The notes beneath the pieces are model-generated. The model saw only the letters and a program-made list of their open reading frames with translations. It made no database searches and was not told the DNA's origin. Positions 11,700 to 23,440 of a DNA stretch of 64,000 bases are shown here, one piece after another. How positions within the stretch are numbered: position 1 is the stretch's first letter; each line of letters opens with the position of its first letter. The position numbers were made by a program, and so were the translations under genes. The stretch comes from Amyloporia xantha (lineage: Eukaryota > Basidiomycota > Agaricomycetes > Polyporales > Adustoporiaceae), in contig JAYKKR010000018.1 of NCBI GenBank assembly GCA_036971615.1, forward strand, positions 62,001 through 126,000, given 5' to 3'.

Positions 11700-13371
11700 C
11701 TACGTGCGACGGCGCTGCTCAGGATGATCGGCGTCACGATCAGCGTGGTGAGACGAGCTGGACACGTCCCGCGGGCTACAAGGAACATTAGAATAAGCAT
11801 GCGATGAAGCAGGGATCACGCACCGCTTGCCGTGCGGCTCTGGACGCTGGTGGGGGAAATAAACTTGTTCGATGGCGTCTATGCAGGAACAAAGCTGGCG
11901 AAACAAGCGATTCCACGCGTGCGCACGTTGTTCGAAAGAGTCGCCGATCCAGTACGCCGGATGGGCCCTTGTGATTGGGGTACCTTTCGGTGGCCGCCAT
12001 TCGTCCGGATACGGATTGCCGTAGTCGCGGTCATCGACGGGTGCGATCCAGGTGATCTGCAAGAACTGGCTATATATGCCACGCAGACCGCCTAAAGCAA
12101 GGGCTTCAAGCCTTGCACCGTCGACGGGAAGAGGGTCATACACGTCGTGGCGAGTCACGTCGTAGAAATCCATGGCCACGCCGAGCGCGACGAGGTCCTC
12201 TTCTTCAAGCGGGAGGCGGTGCGCCTTGACACGGGGGCAGCCACCGTGGTGGAACATGGCAGGGCGAAACGGCCGTTTGACGTACTTGGTTGGGTCGGAC
12301 GCCGAGCGGACGCATGCCTGTGACGCGTTTTAGAGAACAGTTTTGCATCGTGTTGGACACGTACCGGTTCACAGAGTCGCAACTGGGCGATGTGGATGGC
12401 TTTGGTATGATATTGGAGCACCTTGGCCATGATCGCAGGCGTGACCCACTTGCGGTGCCTGCGGAAACGGGCTATATGTTTGTCTAGCGCCTCGAAGGTG
12501 CGCACAGCCACTGGGACGGATCAGTGAGTATAGACGACACGGGAAGAAGGACACTCACCCGCGCGTAGGCGGTCATGGTTCCGCTTTGGAGAATGAGAAC
12601 ACGGGAGAAAAATGTTCGGATCGAGACGCCGAGCAGGAGGGGAGACCGCGCCCGGGGATGGAGTGCTCGCACAAGACAGAGGGGATGGTGGAGGTCGGAA
12701 GTGGAACCGGCCACCAACGGCGACGGACGCTGACTGAGCAGCGTCGTCGGTTGAGGAGTCGGGGCCGGAGCCGAGGAAGGCGTCGAGGTCAAAGTCCGCG
12801 TGTCCATCATTGGGGTCGTAGTCCGAGTATTCTGCCCCATCGAGGTCCAAGTCCGAGTAATCTGACCCGTCGAGGTCCGTGTGACTGTCTTCTGCTTGGT
12901 CGTCGACAATGACATCTTCTCCGTCTGCTGTGTTTGAGCCAATGTCCACGTACATCGCGTCGTCATTGTCGTCATCACTGCCGGACAGGTCCACGGGTAG
13001 GACTGGCTGGCCTGCATGATCGCCGCCAACACCACCGGGACCAGCAGGGCCTCCGGAGGCATCAGCGAGGCTGAGGTCAAGGGCCCCCTGCTGGGACGAG
13101 GCTCAGCGACGATGACAATAGAGCGCAGGCGCCAGAACTCACACGACGCCTGAATGCTATGCCAGGCACAACGAGCTCCCATGAATGGTTCCATCGCTCC
13201 AGTGCGCGCATTGTGTCGACGATGCCGGGAGCCCACTGGTCAGCAGGGAAGGCGTGGAGGCTGTCGATGATGGCGAGAGCGAGGCGGAGAGTAGCCTGGT
13301 ACGAGTTGGCAGGCGCTGGGGCCGATGCAGAGGAGCGAGGAGCAGAGGTGGAACTGGGGGTTAGACGACAT
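11700..13371 (-). CDS. Family C protein, copy C3
   Basis: The N-terminal exon (to 13143, GTGAGT donor) has the block W-A-P-G-I-V-D-T-M-R-A-L-E-R-W-N, matching W-V-P-G-I-A-P-T-M-R-A-L-Q-Q-W-N of C4. A second exon (about 13099-12558) is acidic and Ser/Asp-rich. A third (about 12512-12372, GTACGT donor) is a basic helical block. The last exon (to 11700) holds the C-terminal domain: K-Y-V-K-R-P-F-R-P-A-M-F, then D-F-Y-D-V and P-A-Y-W-I-G-D-S-F. C4 shares these blocks closely; C5 shares the H-P-A-x-W-x-G-x-S part. The first in-frame start is uncertain: the ATG at 13371 is one base out of frame with the conserved block. The protein is probably soluble; role unknown. Confidence 0.55.
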
Positions 13372-13440
13372 GATGGTCAGTGCGCTGGTTGACGACGCGC
13401 ATGGGAGCCCTTGATATATAGCAGAAGAGAGCGGGGACAG

Positions 13441-13558
13441 TGCGGAGTTCTAATATGCGGGCACGAGACATAGGAAGAATATCACTGGTTACCATTATGC
13501 GACATTGACATAATGTCCTCTAGATGTCCTTAAGATAAAACAGAGGACGATCAGATCG
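13441..13558 (-). promoter_or_regulatory. Paired upstream boxes of C3
   Basis: TGCGGAGTTC at 13441 and AGAGGACGATCAGATC at 13542, the second about 170 bp before the presumed C3 start. They match the C1 and C2 boxes. Confidence 0.45.
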
Positions 13559-13561
13559 CAC

Positions 13562-14009
13562 CCCAGATGTACGGGCCACGTGGGGACCGGCGGTGCCGCG
13601 GGGCATGCTTCTAGCGGCTAGCCAAGACGCCGATCAAAACTGGGCGCCAATCGGACCCTAGCGCAGGGTTATGGTGAGTGTGGGGTTGGATGGCCATCTG
13701 AAGAAAGACTTTGGATTGGCAAGGACAGCCAAGGACAATCGGATTACTGCGGAAAACGGGCAAATAATCAGCAATATCATAGCGGAATGTCACAGGAATG
13801 AAAAATGACTGACCGCCAGGCGAGGATACATCCTCCCAAAAGCGAGGTTTTTCGTGCGCGCACCTGCCCCGTACACATCATAAGTCAAGTACGGAAATCG
13901 TCAACAATAGAACCCCACCTCCGCAGCAGCGTCAGCCGACGAGCGGCAGGCCCGCCCCTTGGATAAGCAATGAGCACCCCCCTGATGTTACATATTAGTT
14001 CACTATATA
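13562..14009. other. Intergenic stretch, nothing supported
   Basis: About 450 bp between the C3 upstream boxes and the end of the next gene. Only short shadow frames are present, and no repeat or RNA gene was recognised. Confidence 0.4.
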
Positions 14010-14614
14010 CTACAAGTCTTCCGCCAGCACAAACGTCGACTGGTCCCACGCGAACTTTTCCTTTAACTTCGCCTCTATACTGAGAAAGGGTCAGCGCATA
14101 CGAGACAGCGATCAGATAAAGGTACATACGTCCTAATCTTATCCCGAATCAACTTCTGCCCATCCCGCCCGGTGCCGTGGTTCTGAGCCACCGAGTGAAT
14201 AACGGAACAGGTTAGCAAACACGAACACTTACCTTGTCGATCACAAAAGAGTGAGCGAGGTACTTGTCCGTCGAAAAGCGGACCCGCGACCCCTGCGCCG
14301 CCTCATCCACATCCCACCCGATCGCCCGCATCGCCTACCCGGTTGCGTCAAGATACAGCAGCAAGATAGCAAACAGAGCCTACCTTGATGAACGCTGGCC
14401 ATGTCAGCTTCACGCGTTCAGTCGGATCATGGTTGAAGATCGTCGTGAACGTCTGAACTTGCGGTTAGACGAAAGTTCGACGGCGAGAAAGATATCTTAC
14501 CTGCAGGGTCGCCGCATCCACGGCGAATGTCGTCGGTACTGGAGGGAGAGGTGGCGGAGGAGGCGGTGTGGGCGGTGGTGCAGCGCGGCGAGAGGAGCGG
14601 TGGTTGCGAGCCAT
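14010..14614 (-). CDS. Small protein, possible HicA/YcfA-like fold (135 aa)
   Basis: There are five exons: 14614-14501, 14452-14384, 14334-14233, 14182-14130 and 14079-14010, with GT-AG introns of about 47-50 nt. They join in frame to 135 residues. A Pro-rich head (eight or more Pro in a row with Pro/Leu) precedes a compact domain: F-T-T-I-F, then W-P-A-F-I-K-A-M-R-A-I-G-W, then G-S-R-V-R-F, and finally E-K-F-A-W-D-Q-S-T-F-V-L. The order helix, glycine turn, Gly-Ser-x-V-x-F strand resembles HicA/YcfA-type double-stranded-RNA-binding folds, and similar small agaricomycete proteins exist. The usual catalytic His after Gly-Ser is not evident. The fold is my inference; the exon structure is well supported. 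Confidence 0.62.
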
Positions 14615-15077
14615 GGTAGAGGTGGAAGTGGGAAGGATGAGCGGTCGCAGTGGATGGAAATGGTAAGTGCAGTGAGCGCCGGTGTAGGGTTAGGATCATT
14701 AGAGCGCCGAAAGCGCCTAATGCGCTGCGGCTGTGGGATGTCATAATTGAGAGGTTTCGCTCGTCGAGCAGAATTATTGCCGACGGCGGCGCGCCTGATG
14801 CGCCCCAGGGCGGTGATCGACGAGGCGGGTCAGCGCTTAGATCAGAAATGGAGCACACAACGAGATTAGATATCGGGTCACGTGACACATGCACAGAATA
14901 TATTACAAGTCGAGGCCGGTTTATGCCCTGACGCCGTTTGTGTGCACTATATTACAATTATACGGGTGAGCACGCCGCCGCAAGGTATCAAGTACAATTA
15001 GACAATTTTTTCCTCTATCATTAATCAAAACAACGTAAACGACGAAAAAGAAACCAACGACTCCGCACCCTCGGTAG
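14615..15077. other. Intergenic stretch, nothing supported
   Basis: About 460 bp between the JmjC gene end and the start of the small gene. It is AT-richer near 14930-15050. No convincing frame or repeat was seen. Confidence 0.4.
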
Positions 15078-18000
15078 CTATGCGCGCCTGCGCGCAGGGA
15101 TGCGCAACTTGAGCCCACTCGAGGCCGCGCGTGCACTCCCCGATCGGCTGCTTGACGTAGATGGGCTACGAGGCCGTTCCGAGGCGGCGCGAGGATGATC
15201 TTGGTACTCGCCGAGTGTCTTGATTTTCTTCGTGGGGCGAGTCGACACATCGGCTGATGCATCCTCCCGCGGGCGTTTCGTGCGACCGGATGAGGGAGTG
15301 GGCTGAGATGGTGGCTAGCAGAGCGGGGTCAGCGACGGCGCCGCCACAGGAGTAGGGTAAATAGACCTACCGAGTACCCAGTTTGTGAAGCGGATCGCGG
15401 CGCAGGGGGTATGACCGCAAACCGAGCGAGAGAGTCTGCGAGGTCCACGACGGGACCAGGGTCATAACGATCACCCGTGCGCAGTTCGGCACACGCAGAT
15501 TTGTAAGTCAAGCCGAAATGACGGAGGACTGCGTTGGCGATGTTCCTGGCAGCCTGTTTGTGGGACGCATGAATGGTGCGCGGCCTTTGGTTCTTGGCGT
15601 CTTGCTCATACTCAAACGGCTTGAGGACCATGACGAGGAGCGCGATGAGAGAGCGTCGGTGAAGGACTGCAATGTGATAAGCGACGGGAGAAGAGTATAC
15701 ACGCCGACCACTTACCGATGTATGGATCGAGACGCGGGAGAGCTAGCACCATGCGGATGAGTGTGTCGAGCGCATGATAGTGTTCCTGGTTTGTTGTGAT
15801 CTTGCCAAACGAAGCGTCGATTTCCCGAGCCTCTTCCGCGAGATGCATGGTGTCGTAGGAATAGAAATGGCCTCCGATAGCGACGCAGGCGAGCGGCGTG
15901 TAGACAGCATGAAGCATGCCGCCTGGCTGGAACCTACCTGCAGGTCAGACGCATAGTAATGGAGCGGCGTGGCACTCACAGCATATCTCCTGGGCGCAAT
16001 ACTACTACCTCTATATCACAAACCTCAGAGAGCGTGAGGTGTAGCTCCGGATGAGTGTCGGAGCTTGCGTCGTCGTCGTCGTCGTCGTCGTCGCTGGGAT
16101 CCTCCGGGAATAAGAGACCCGGGGCTTCATACGTACAGATACGCTCCACGAGCTTGGCGAAACTACGCCTGTCCAACGCGCGAAACGCCGGCTTGGGGAT
16201 GATGAGGCACCAGAGCTTGATGCCGTACATGACAGAGACCCAAGTGTTCTCCCCATCAGCGTCGTGATGAGGATAGGTCACGACGGCCGCCTGGTGTACA
16301 AGAGACCAACCTCCGACAGACCAATTGTCGGGATGGATGGTGGTGTCTGCTAGGTTGTAATCAACCGTGGTCTGATTCCAGCCTTGTACGATACCATCGT
16401 TCAGGAGGCTGGAGAGTATGTTAACAATAGCGAGCACAGGACCACGGTGAGAACCACTCACGATAGATGCCGGGGTAAGCCGCGCTGGCCTTGGAAACAC
16501 GCGAGAATATACTGGATGCGAGTGGGCACATAGATACCCTCCATGACGTCCGCAAGAGTGCCGCTTACATACGGATTCGAAAGTCTCGAGCACGATGTCC
16601 TACGTCTGCCAACGGATGAGCACGGGGAGGGGCAAGGGAAGTTAATAAACAGTACCATGAATGTCGACACGCATGCGAGATGAGGCCCCGAATTCCTGCC
16701 GTAACCCCTGCAGCGTCATCTGGAAACCCTCTGCATCCTTATAATATGCGCGCAAGACGGCCGGCCTGCCTTCGGACATGGCGTGCCGAATAGACTCTTC
16801 AATCTCGGTGGGGGCGGCGGTAGGATCAGGAAAGTCGGCGAGGTGTGAACCCGGGACACATTCGGGGAATTGAGCGAGGAATTGAACCATGAGCACATCG
16901 GAAGTGGCATAGTTGGTGCCATTATCGTCGAGGACAGCAGGAAGTACAGTCCTGTACCCCGCGGCCCAGTCAATGGTGCCAGCAGTGGCGGGTACCTGCA
17001 CACCGAGTAAGCCTTCGCTAAGGTCGGTCAAGGGTGGAGGCACCGGGAGGGCTCCAGGAGACGGTGGCTCAGGAGTGAGGTCACTCATGGGGGACCAGGG
17101 ACGGGCCGACTCGGCTGACGGCAATACAGGAGATGGCACGCATGGCACGCAAGGAGACGGTACGCAAGGAGTATCATCGCGAGCCGGAGGGGGGTCCGAA
17201 GATTGAGAGACCTGCAATGGAGAAAAGTTACGAAGAGGAGGGAGACGCCATGAATCGGGTTGGTCACCCCGTGGGTCAGGATCCGGAAAAGGGCCGGATT
17301 CAGTGTGGCAGGCAATGGCAGAAGTGCTCGCGTCTTGAAGCGGGAGTCGCGACACGACGGGACTGATTTGCATACTAACGTGGCGTTCAAACTCGAGCGC
17401 TAGGGTGTGTACGGTGGCGGACGAAGGCTGGGGCGAGACAGTTGCCGTGTGTGTCGCGCCATCGGAGGAGTCTGGAAATACTCGAACTAACGACGGGAGA
17501 CTGAAGGCTCGTGCAGACGAGTCAAACTCGGGGCGCTGCGAAGGTATCCGATGTGTGGTTTCTGTGTGCACCAGTGGCGAGTATTGTACGCCACGATCTG
17601 TTCGCTCCGGCGAGTGCATGATGGGTGTGCGTGCCCTCCCCGGCGGCGTGGGTGCGAACAGGTCGAAATCGACCTCTGGCGGCGAGTATTGTATAGCACG
17701 ATCTGCTCGCTCTGGCGAGTACATGATGGGTGTGCGGGTAGTCCCCGGCGGCGTGGGTGCGAACAGGTCAAACTCGCCCTCTCCACGCGGGGAAGCGGCC
17801 GGCGTGGGTTCAGCGTGAGGGGTGCAGGCGGACCTAGCAACGACTGCATTTGGGGAGCCGTGTATATGACGCCCTTCCGGTAGCTGACCAACGCCGTCGG
17901 GAAACAACAGGGATGGCTGGACGCTGATAGGTGAACGAAAAGCTGATCCCTCAAGCCCAGGTGGGGATCGACGCGCAGAGGGGCGTTGGGACGGCAAAGA

Positions 18001-18628
18001 ACCAAATACGAATAGACTAGGGTCGATAGGAGAATCTGATGTCAGACGAGCCGATTCGGGAAAGGTGGATGACGGCGGGAGGATCAATGCAGGCGCAATG
18101 GGTACCTGACCAGAGTCCGCGACTAGCGGGGGATGAACAGACGAGAGCGCGGACAACGCTGAAGGACCAGCAGGGGGAAGTTCTTCGGCAGACGCGGGAG
18201 TGGTCGTTGTGTGCGGAGGCTCGCCGGAGAGATCCTGGTCCGACTGCGTGTCGGGCTCGTGGTTTGGGCCCCCGGACTGGCGTTGTTGCGCTCTGCAATG
18301 CATTTCAGCACAGACTTAGATCACCAATTGCACAACGACTCACTTGCGACGCCGCTTGTACAGCCTATTCGACTCTGCTCGCTTGCGAAAAGCTTCCGCC
18401 ACCAGGGGATTGGTCCTAGTGGTGCAAGTGAATAGACATCGAGCACCAGAGGAAAGCGTACTGACTCTTTTTCAGCAAGGCGCTTGGCGTGGTATCGCTT
18501 GTTGCGAGCGCTCCGCAACTCTTGGTCATGCACCCGCCGCTGGGGAACAAGAGTGTAAGTCAAGCGAGGCTAAAGTCACCTCCGTGCAGGCATACTTCTT
18601 CCTCTGTCATTTCCAAACGCTTCCCCAT
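15078..18628 (-). CDS. JmjC-domain (cupin, Fe(II)/2-oxoglutarate type) protein
   Basis: Nine exons fit by eye: 18628-18596, 18539-18466, 18415-18344, 18292-16656, 16605-16462, 16408-15980, 15933-15716, 15666-15371 and 15314-15078. An N-terminal basic block (R-R-V-H-D-Q-E-L-R-S-A-R-N-K-R-Y, later K-R-R-R-K) precedes about 400 Ser/Pro-rich residues with repeats of F-D-L-F-A-P-T-P-P-G. The JmjC part follows: G-R-P-A-V-L-R, V-T-Y-P-H-H-D-A-D-G with the H-x-D metal pair, G-I-K-L-W, then L-R-P-G-D-M-L-F-Q-P-G-G-M-L-H-A-V-Y with the distal His, and G-G-H-F-Y-S-Y-D-T-M-H. The basic tail T-K-R-P-R-E-D and T-K-K-I-K is a likely nuclear signal. The family hydroxylates or demethylates nuclear targets; the substrate here is unknown. 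At 16566-16567 two bases (TA) break the frame inside one exon. Confidence 0.78.
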
Positions 18629-18929
18629 CGTGAGCTTGTTGCCTAGACGTTCAGAAAGTGGCGTGAACCGGGAGAGAGAGTAGCCAAGTCGCGTCAAATG
18701 GAAGGTGGGCAAGTCCGGCCTTCGCTGCAAGTACAACCTGCGGCGAGCCTGAGTAGCGTAGAGCGAAGATAGAAACGCGGCTGTCGAGTTTACCCGACGG
18801 CCAGCAGAACACAGAGCAGCAAGAGAGAACTGGAGTGTGGATACAAGAGACCAAAGAGGAAGCGTGAAGTAGAAAGCAAGACACTGTACAGTACGGGAGA
18901 GACGCGGTGTGGACACGTGACCGAACTTC

Positions 18930-19245
18930 CGCTGTAGTGTCTGATGAATATCTGACTCCCGTGCGATGACCGTCTTGCCCCCGTGTGATGCCCGTCTGAC
19001 CCCCATCTGACGCCAATGTTGACACCATCACGTGCGAGAACCGTCATATGAATATCCGACGCTCGTCCGACGCCCGCCTGACGAAGGTCTGACGCCTATA
19101 GTATGCCTTGCACGCCTGACGCTTGTCTGATGAGAGTCCGACGCTCGTCTGATGGCCGTCTTGTGCGCATATGAGGTTGGCAGCGCGTGAATACCAGCTT
19201 GCGCCTGTCTTACGGACGCCTGAAGCGCGTCTTGCACTGCGGGCA
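18930..19245. repeat. Degenerate CGTCTGAYG repeat run
   Basis: About 300 bp of imperfect 10-13 bp units (CGTCTGACGCC, CGTCTGATGG, CGCCTGACG) directly upstream of the JmjC gene. Units vary and drift in register, so this is a decayed minisatellite. Confidence 0.65.
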
Positions 19246-19489
19246 ATGGCCGATAGCCTACGGCGTCAAATGTAACCATGGTGGACAACAGTGATTGAGG
19301 ACAGCAAATCGTGAATCCAGATTAGGTAATCCATGAGGCCATCTGAATTATTTTCGCGTTTGGGATTCTGTGTGCACTTGCTTATCATTTGGGTCCATGC
19401 AAGGAATACCTCATTTTTCTCGTGTTGCATATGTATGTCTGATATTAACGTTGAACGAAGCTGACTGTTTTCATCTCAATCCGTACTCA

Positions 19490-19612
19490 TCGTGCGCCCG
19501 TGCTGAGCACCGTCTGAGTCCCACCTGACGCCCACCTGACGCCCGCCTGACGCCCGCCCGTCTGACGCCTGTCTTATGCCGGTCTGACGCCTGTCTTATG
19601 CATGTCCGCTGC
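19490..19612. repeat. Second run of CGTCTGAYG-type units
   Basis: About ten units of CCACCTGACGC / CCGTCTGACGC / CTGTCTTATGC. It is the cleanest of the runs in this window. Confidence 0.7.
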
Positions 19613-20016
19613 CCGCTAGAACGTGGGCTTGCGTGCGGCGGTACTGCCCGGGCGGGGCGTGAACATCGCAGAGATACACGCGACGGACTGGCAGTGCGCA
19701 CCAACGCAAAAATCACCAAAAGTGGGACTTAGTATCTCGGCCTACACTCGACTCGGGCTACATGAACCACCGCAGCAGTGACCAAGCACACATCGTGCAC
19801 ACACTCCTATCGATACGAGTGCACTCGAAGGGCTCACTCGGTATTGAGGACCGTGTGGGCCGTAACACTGTGCAATTAAGCGAGGATGGGCTATATTTAG
19901 TTCTCAATAGACTCGCTCAAGGACGCATTGGTAGACATCGACGGATACAACTGGATTGCTTTGATACACGATTGTCGTACACGCGTACTGCGATACACAT
20001 ATTTCGTACATGGCAC

Positions 20017-21680
20017 CTAGGAGAGCGACATTACACGGGCGCACACGACACGGGACACACCCTGACATACGATACACCTACTCGTGGCGAGCCTTTTTGT
20101 GCGGACCCGGGAAAGACTGGGGCCCAGGCAGCGGCATGTCCTTGCTGTGGATGGGTTAGAACATACACGCGACAAAGGCGAAGCGACGTACGCCCTGATG
20201 GGTGGATCCTCCTGCGCGCACACGAATTTGATACAGGATATCAACTCGTACATCAAGCGCTTCCACGCTGCGACACGTCCTGCGAAACTGTTACCTATCC
20301 ATATGTGAGGAGGGTCTTCGCAGGAAGGAAAGTGGGCGGGTCTCTCCCAGCGCCCGTCCAGGAACGGGTTGCGGTACGGGAAATCGTCCTGAGGGGCGAG
20401 CCATATGGCCTGGACAAACTGTGCATAAAGGCCCTCAAGACCGGCGCGGGCCAGTGTGACGAGAGTGGTGTTGTAGACCTCGCCCCATGGCCTACGGTCC
20501 GTCATGGTCGGCCGGGCCACGTCGTAAAAATCGAGAACCACACCCATAAAGGCGAGATCCTGGTCGACTTGGTCCAAACCAAGGGCTAGGGCACCGGGCG
20601 GCTTGCGGGTGGTGAACATGTCAGGTCGGAAGGGGCGGTTGACCCACGCTCCTCCATGATAATGCGACGGGACGCGTAGCTAAAAACAGATTAGTACCGT
20701 GGCGTGTGAGAGGCGACTGCTGCTTACGGAGCCGTTGGGGTAACGCAAGACCAACCGGATGAGCTTCTGGTGGGTCGTCCTTAGACTAAGCACGACGCCG
20801 GGCATAGTGGCCGGCAACCATACACGACCCGCGCTGAGTCGGGTGAGATAGGCTTCGACAAGGACGAACATGGTGTGGGCGTCTGAGACAATATCAAAGG
20901 ATATCACTGCACGCCAGCGTCAAGACGACTCACCTCGTACCGCCTGAGTGGATGAATGGGCACACGTAGCGTCTCGAACGAATCGTAGCTGAGAGAGGCG
21001 GGTAGAGATACGCGCGACAGGAAGGGGGCTGAGGGATCGAGCGGGAGCACGTCCACGCCCAGACGGTCTGGCACCAGCACCGACATGAGCACGACGGACG
21101 GCGATCTGGCGGCCACGGTCGTCATCTTCCTGCGGATGGTGTTCGCGATCGTCATCCGTGTCGGTGTGACGTCCAGCCCAAGTATCGGCGCTGGACAGGC
21201 CGTCTTCATCGCCGCCGTCATAGGCCTCGAGGTCGTGTTCATCGCCGGTGTCGCTGCTTCGATCGTCGCCTTCATCGGCGAGGTCTTCTGCAGGGTCATA
21301 GGGACGAGAAGCAACCTGGGTGGTATCAGTTGCCAGTCACATCGCCGTGGAGACGAGCTGCTTACTCCGCCCGACCGCCCAATGCCGGGACTTGCGACCC
21401 GCCAAGACGTGTTCCATTGCTGTAGAGCGCGCATGGTGGGCGCAATGCCTGGGACCCATTGATCAGGCGGGTGCGCAGCGAGGTCTTCCACGATGGCCAT
21501 AGCGAGGCGCAAGCTGGACAAGTACGTGCGTGTGGGTTCATCTGAGGCGCGTGTGCGACGGGTAAAGACGACGCGACCGGCGGCGAGGAGGAACCACTCT
21601 CCATCTGAGAGAACGTGCGGCGGCGAGACATAGAGGACAGGATGGGCATGCGCGAGTGATTGGGGGCCATGGGGGCTCAC
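20017..21680 (-). CDS. Family C protein, copy C4
   Basis: Start taken at ATG 21680. The N-terminal module T-Y-L-S-S-L-R-L-A-M-A-I-V-E and W-V-P-G-I-A-P-T-M-R-A-L matches C3. An acidic linker, partly read in another frame around 21330-21090, follows, so one or two introns or a frame change lie there. Then come F-E-T-L-R-V-P-I-H-P-L, a helical exon (about 20907-20735, F-D-I-V-S then L-V-E-A-Y-L), and the C-terminal domain with N-R-P-F-R-P-D-M-F, D-F-Y-D-V, A-P-Q-D-D and H-I-W-I-G-N-S-F. The tail after residue block W-K-R-L-M is basic and weakly coding. Upstream, at 21850-21915, TAGAGGACA occurs three times, echoing the C1-C3 upstream box. Function is unknown. Confidence 0.52.
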
Positions 21681-21844
21681 AATAAGAATGGAGGTGTACG
21701 CTGCCGATGTGCGATGCCCGCGCTGAAAAAGGGGTGGTCAGGAGGACGGAGGGAAGTAACCAAACAGAGGCGGATGACTCCCGTGGGATTGAGCCAAGTG
21801 TACGGGATGATGAGAATATATTGTTCAGGGATGACAGCATTCTA

Positions 21845-21920
21845 GCCCGGAGTGATAGAGGACACTAAGGACAAGGGAGCCTTCTAGCCGGGATGATAGA
21901 GGACATAGAGGACAGTGGTG
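21845..21920. promoter_or_regulatory. Repeated TAGAGGACA upstream of C4
   Basis: Three TAGAGGACA/TAGAGGACAGT units in about 70 bp, 165-240 bp before the C4 start. They share the TAGAGGAC core with the C1-C3 boxes, but the GATCAGATC half is missing. Confidence 0.35.
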
Positions 21921-22301
21921 ATGCTAGAATACACGAGGCGACTCCCGCATACACAGCCGCATGTCGAGTATGGAATGGAGACGACAGCTGAGCCGACAGC
22001 TGGGCCGACAGCTGAATACATCCCGTGTGCGTGAATAACGCTCACAAGAAGACCGATGTGCAGTGAGCAGTATGGGTTCGGCGCAGAGCGAGGTGGTGGC
22101 AGTGACCCGATCGCCGCAAGCGCCTCGCGGAGATCTGTGATCGCAGCGGCGATCTGAAAGACGCTTCGAAATATATGACTGGGGAACACGTGGGATTTCA
22201 TTATGTATGCTGTACGGGTGCATGATGTAAATGGGTGGCGGTATAGAAGCCAAACCACGGGCACGATGCGATATACTCAAAAAAAAGCGAGCCTTTGTGA
22301 A

Positions 22302-23440
22302 CTACTGACTACGGTAAGCGATACAATGGTCAACGACAAATGCCATATCCTGCATCCACTTGCGCCATGCTGCGATGCGCGTGGCGAGAGAACCGCCGAC
22401 CCAATGGGCGGGATGGTTAGGGCCCAATGTCTCTCCTGCGAGGGGTCGCCATTGGTATGTCGGGAACGGGTCGTCGATGACGGATGAATCCCACGGCATC
22501 ACTAGGATACCGAGGAACACAAAGTCGTATAAGCCGTATACACCGCGGCGAGCGACGAGTGACCAGTCCTGGATGTCCACCTGCTGGAGCCAACCTCGCC
22601 CATCGTGCCGGGTTTTCGGGTTGACATAAACCCAGTCGCATAGCAGGCACAGGAACATACGGTCGATACCCCGCGCATTGCGAGGCGAGGGCATCGCGCG
22701 GGACGCATGAGCGTTGGACCTGGCCTGGTTGATATCCCGGCCCCGATAAGGACGCGCTATAGACGGGGAGCCATTGCGACCGACAAAGAATCTTTGCTGA
22801 AGGAAATGTGAGTGTGCCAATGGTGCAGCGAGGAGCAACTTACGTCGACTCCAGGTTCTTGTTCACACCAGGTTGTGGTCATCTCGTGGAGGTTGCGCAG
22901 GAGCGCGATGTCCGCTGGGGTCAGCCAAGCCCGGCCGATGGTTATGGTCGCGAGGGTACTCTCGACGAGCTCGAATTGCCAAGGGGTGGGCACGGATGGC
23001 GGAGATACACCGGGCGTGCTGGGTGACGCAGGATGGTACTGGATGAATGCGATGCGACCGCCGTCCGACATCTCGCGGGGTGTCGATGTATGTCTCGGTG
23101 ACAGTGGTGTAGTACATACGAAATACGCCGGAGCCCCATTGACATAGTCGCAGGGCTGTGGGTAGATGTGCAGCGAATCGAGCCTTGGTGCAGGAACATA
23201 TGAGATGCGGTGTTGCAAGGCGTGCAGGACGACTCGGTCAGCGTGTGCGATGATATCTGCGGGAGTGAATGGAACCGGGTGACTGAAAAGACCTGGCGGC
23301 GAGGCGAGGCACACGTTGGGTGGCAGCTGAAGATCGGCGGGGTTGACGGTGAGTGGAATATCAGACATGACTTGCAACAAGCGCAGAGGAGGCTGGGAGT
23401 AGACCAGAGCAAAGAGACGGACCCAGTCAAATAAATCCAT
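22302..23440 (-). CDS. Family C protein, copy C5 (two exons)
   Basis: Exon 1 runs from about 23440 (or the internal ATG opening M-S-D-I-P-L) to 22844, and a GTAAGT...TTCAG intron leads to exon 2, 22796-22302. Exon 1 has P-G-V-S-P-P and a conserved-looking helical block E-L-V-E-S-T-L-A-T-I-T-I-G. Exon 2 holds the C-terminal family C domain in diverged form: a Cys pair in F-L-C-L-L-C-D-W-V, then H-P-A-H-W-V-G-G-S-L-A-T-R-I-A-A-W matching H-P-A-Y-W-I-G-D-S-F of C3. It lacks the acidic linker of C2-C4. The two-exon structure is clean and the frame is intact. Function is unknown. Confidence 0.57.

Larger units (their letters stand above)
18629..20016. other. Intergenic region upstream of the JmjC gene
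   Basis: About 1.4 kb holding two runs of degenerate CGTCTGAYG units (entered separately) and, at 19705-19742, a diverged copy of the repeat found at 33421 and 33826. An AT-rich segment lies at 19300-19460. I see no gene here. Confidence 0.45.

Noticed and set aside
16011..18300. Long frames in other phases over the JmjC gene
   Set aside because: They lack the metal-binding and flanking JmjC blocks and do not join through splice sites.
15078..18628. TET/JBP dioxygenase rather than JmjC
   Set aside because: The P-G-D-M-L...P-G-G-M-L-H-A-V-Y and G-G-H-F-Y-S-Y-D-T-M-H blocks fit the JmjC/cupin type, and no KDZ-type transposase was found nearby.
19762..20589. Plus-strand frame of 275 codons
   Set aside because: Shadow of the C-terminal domain of C4, whose blocks match C3 on the minus strand.
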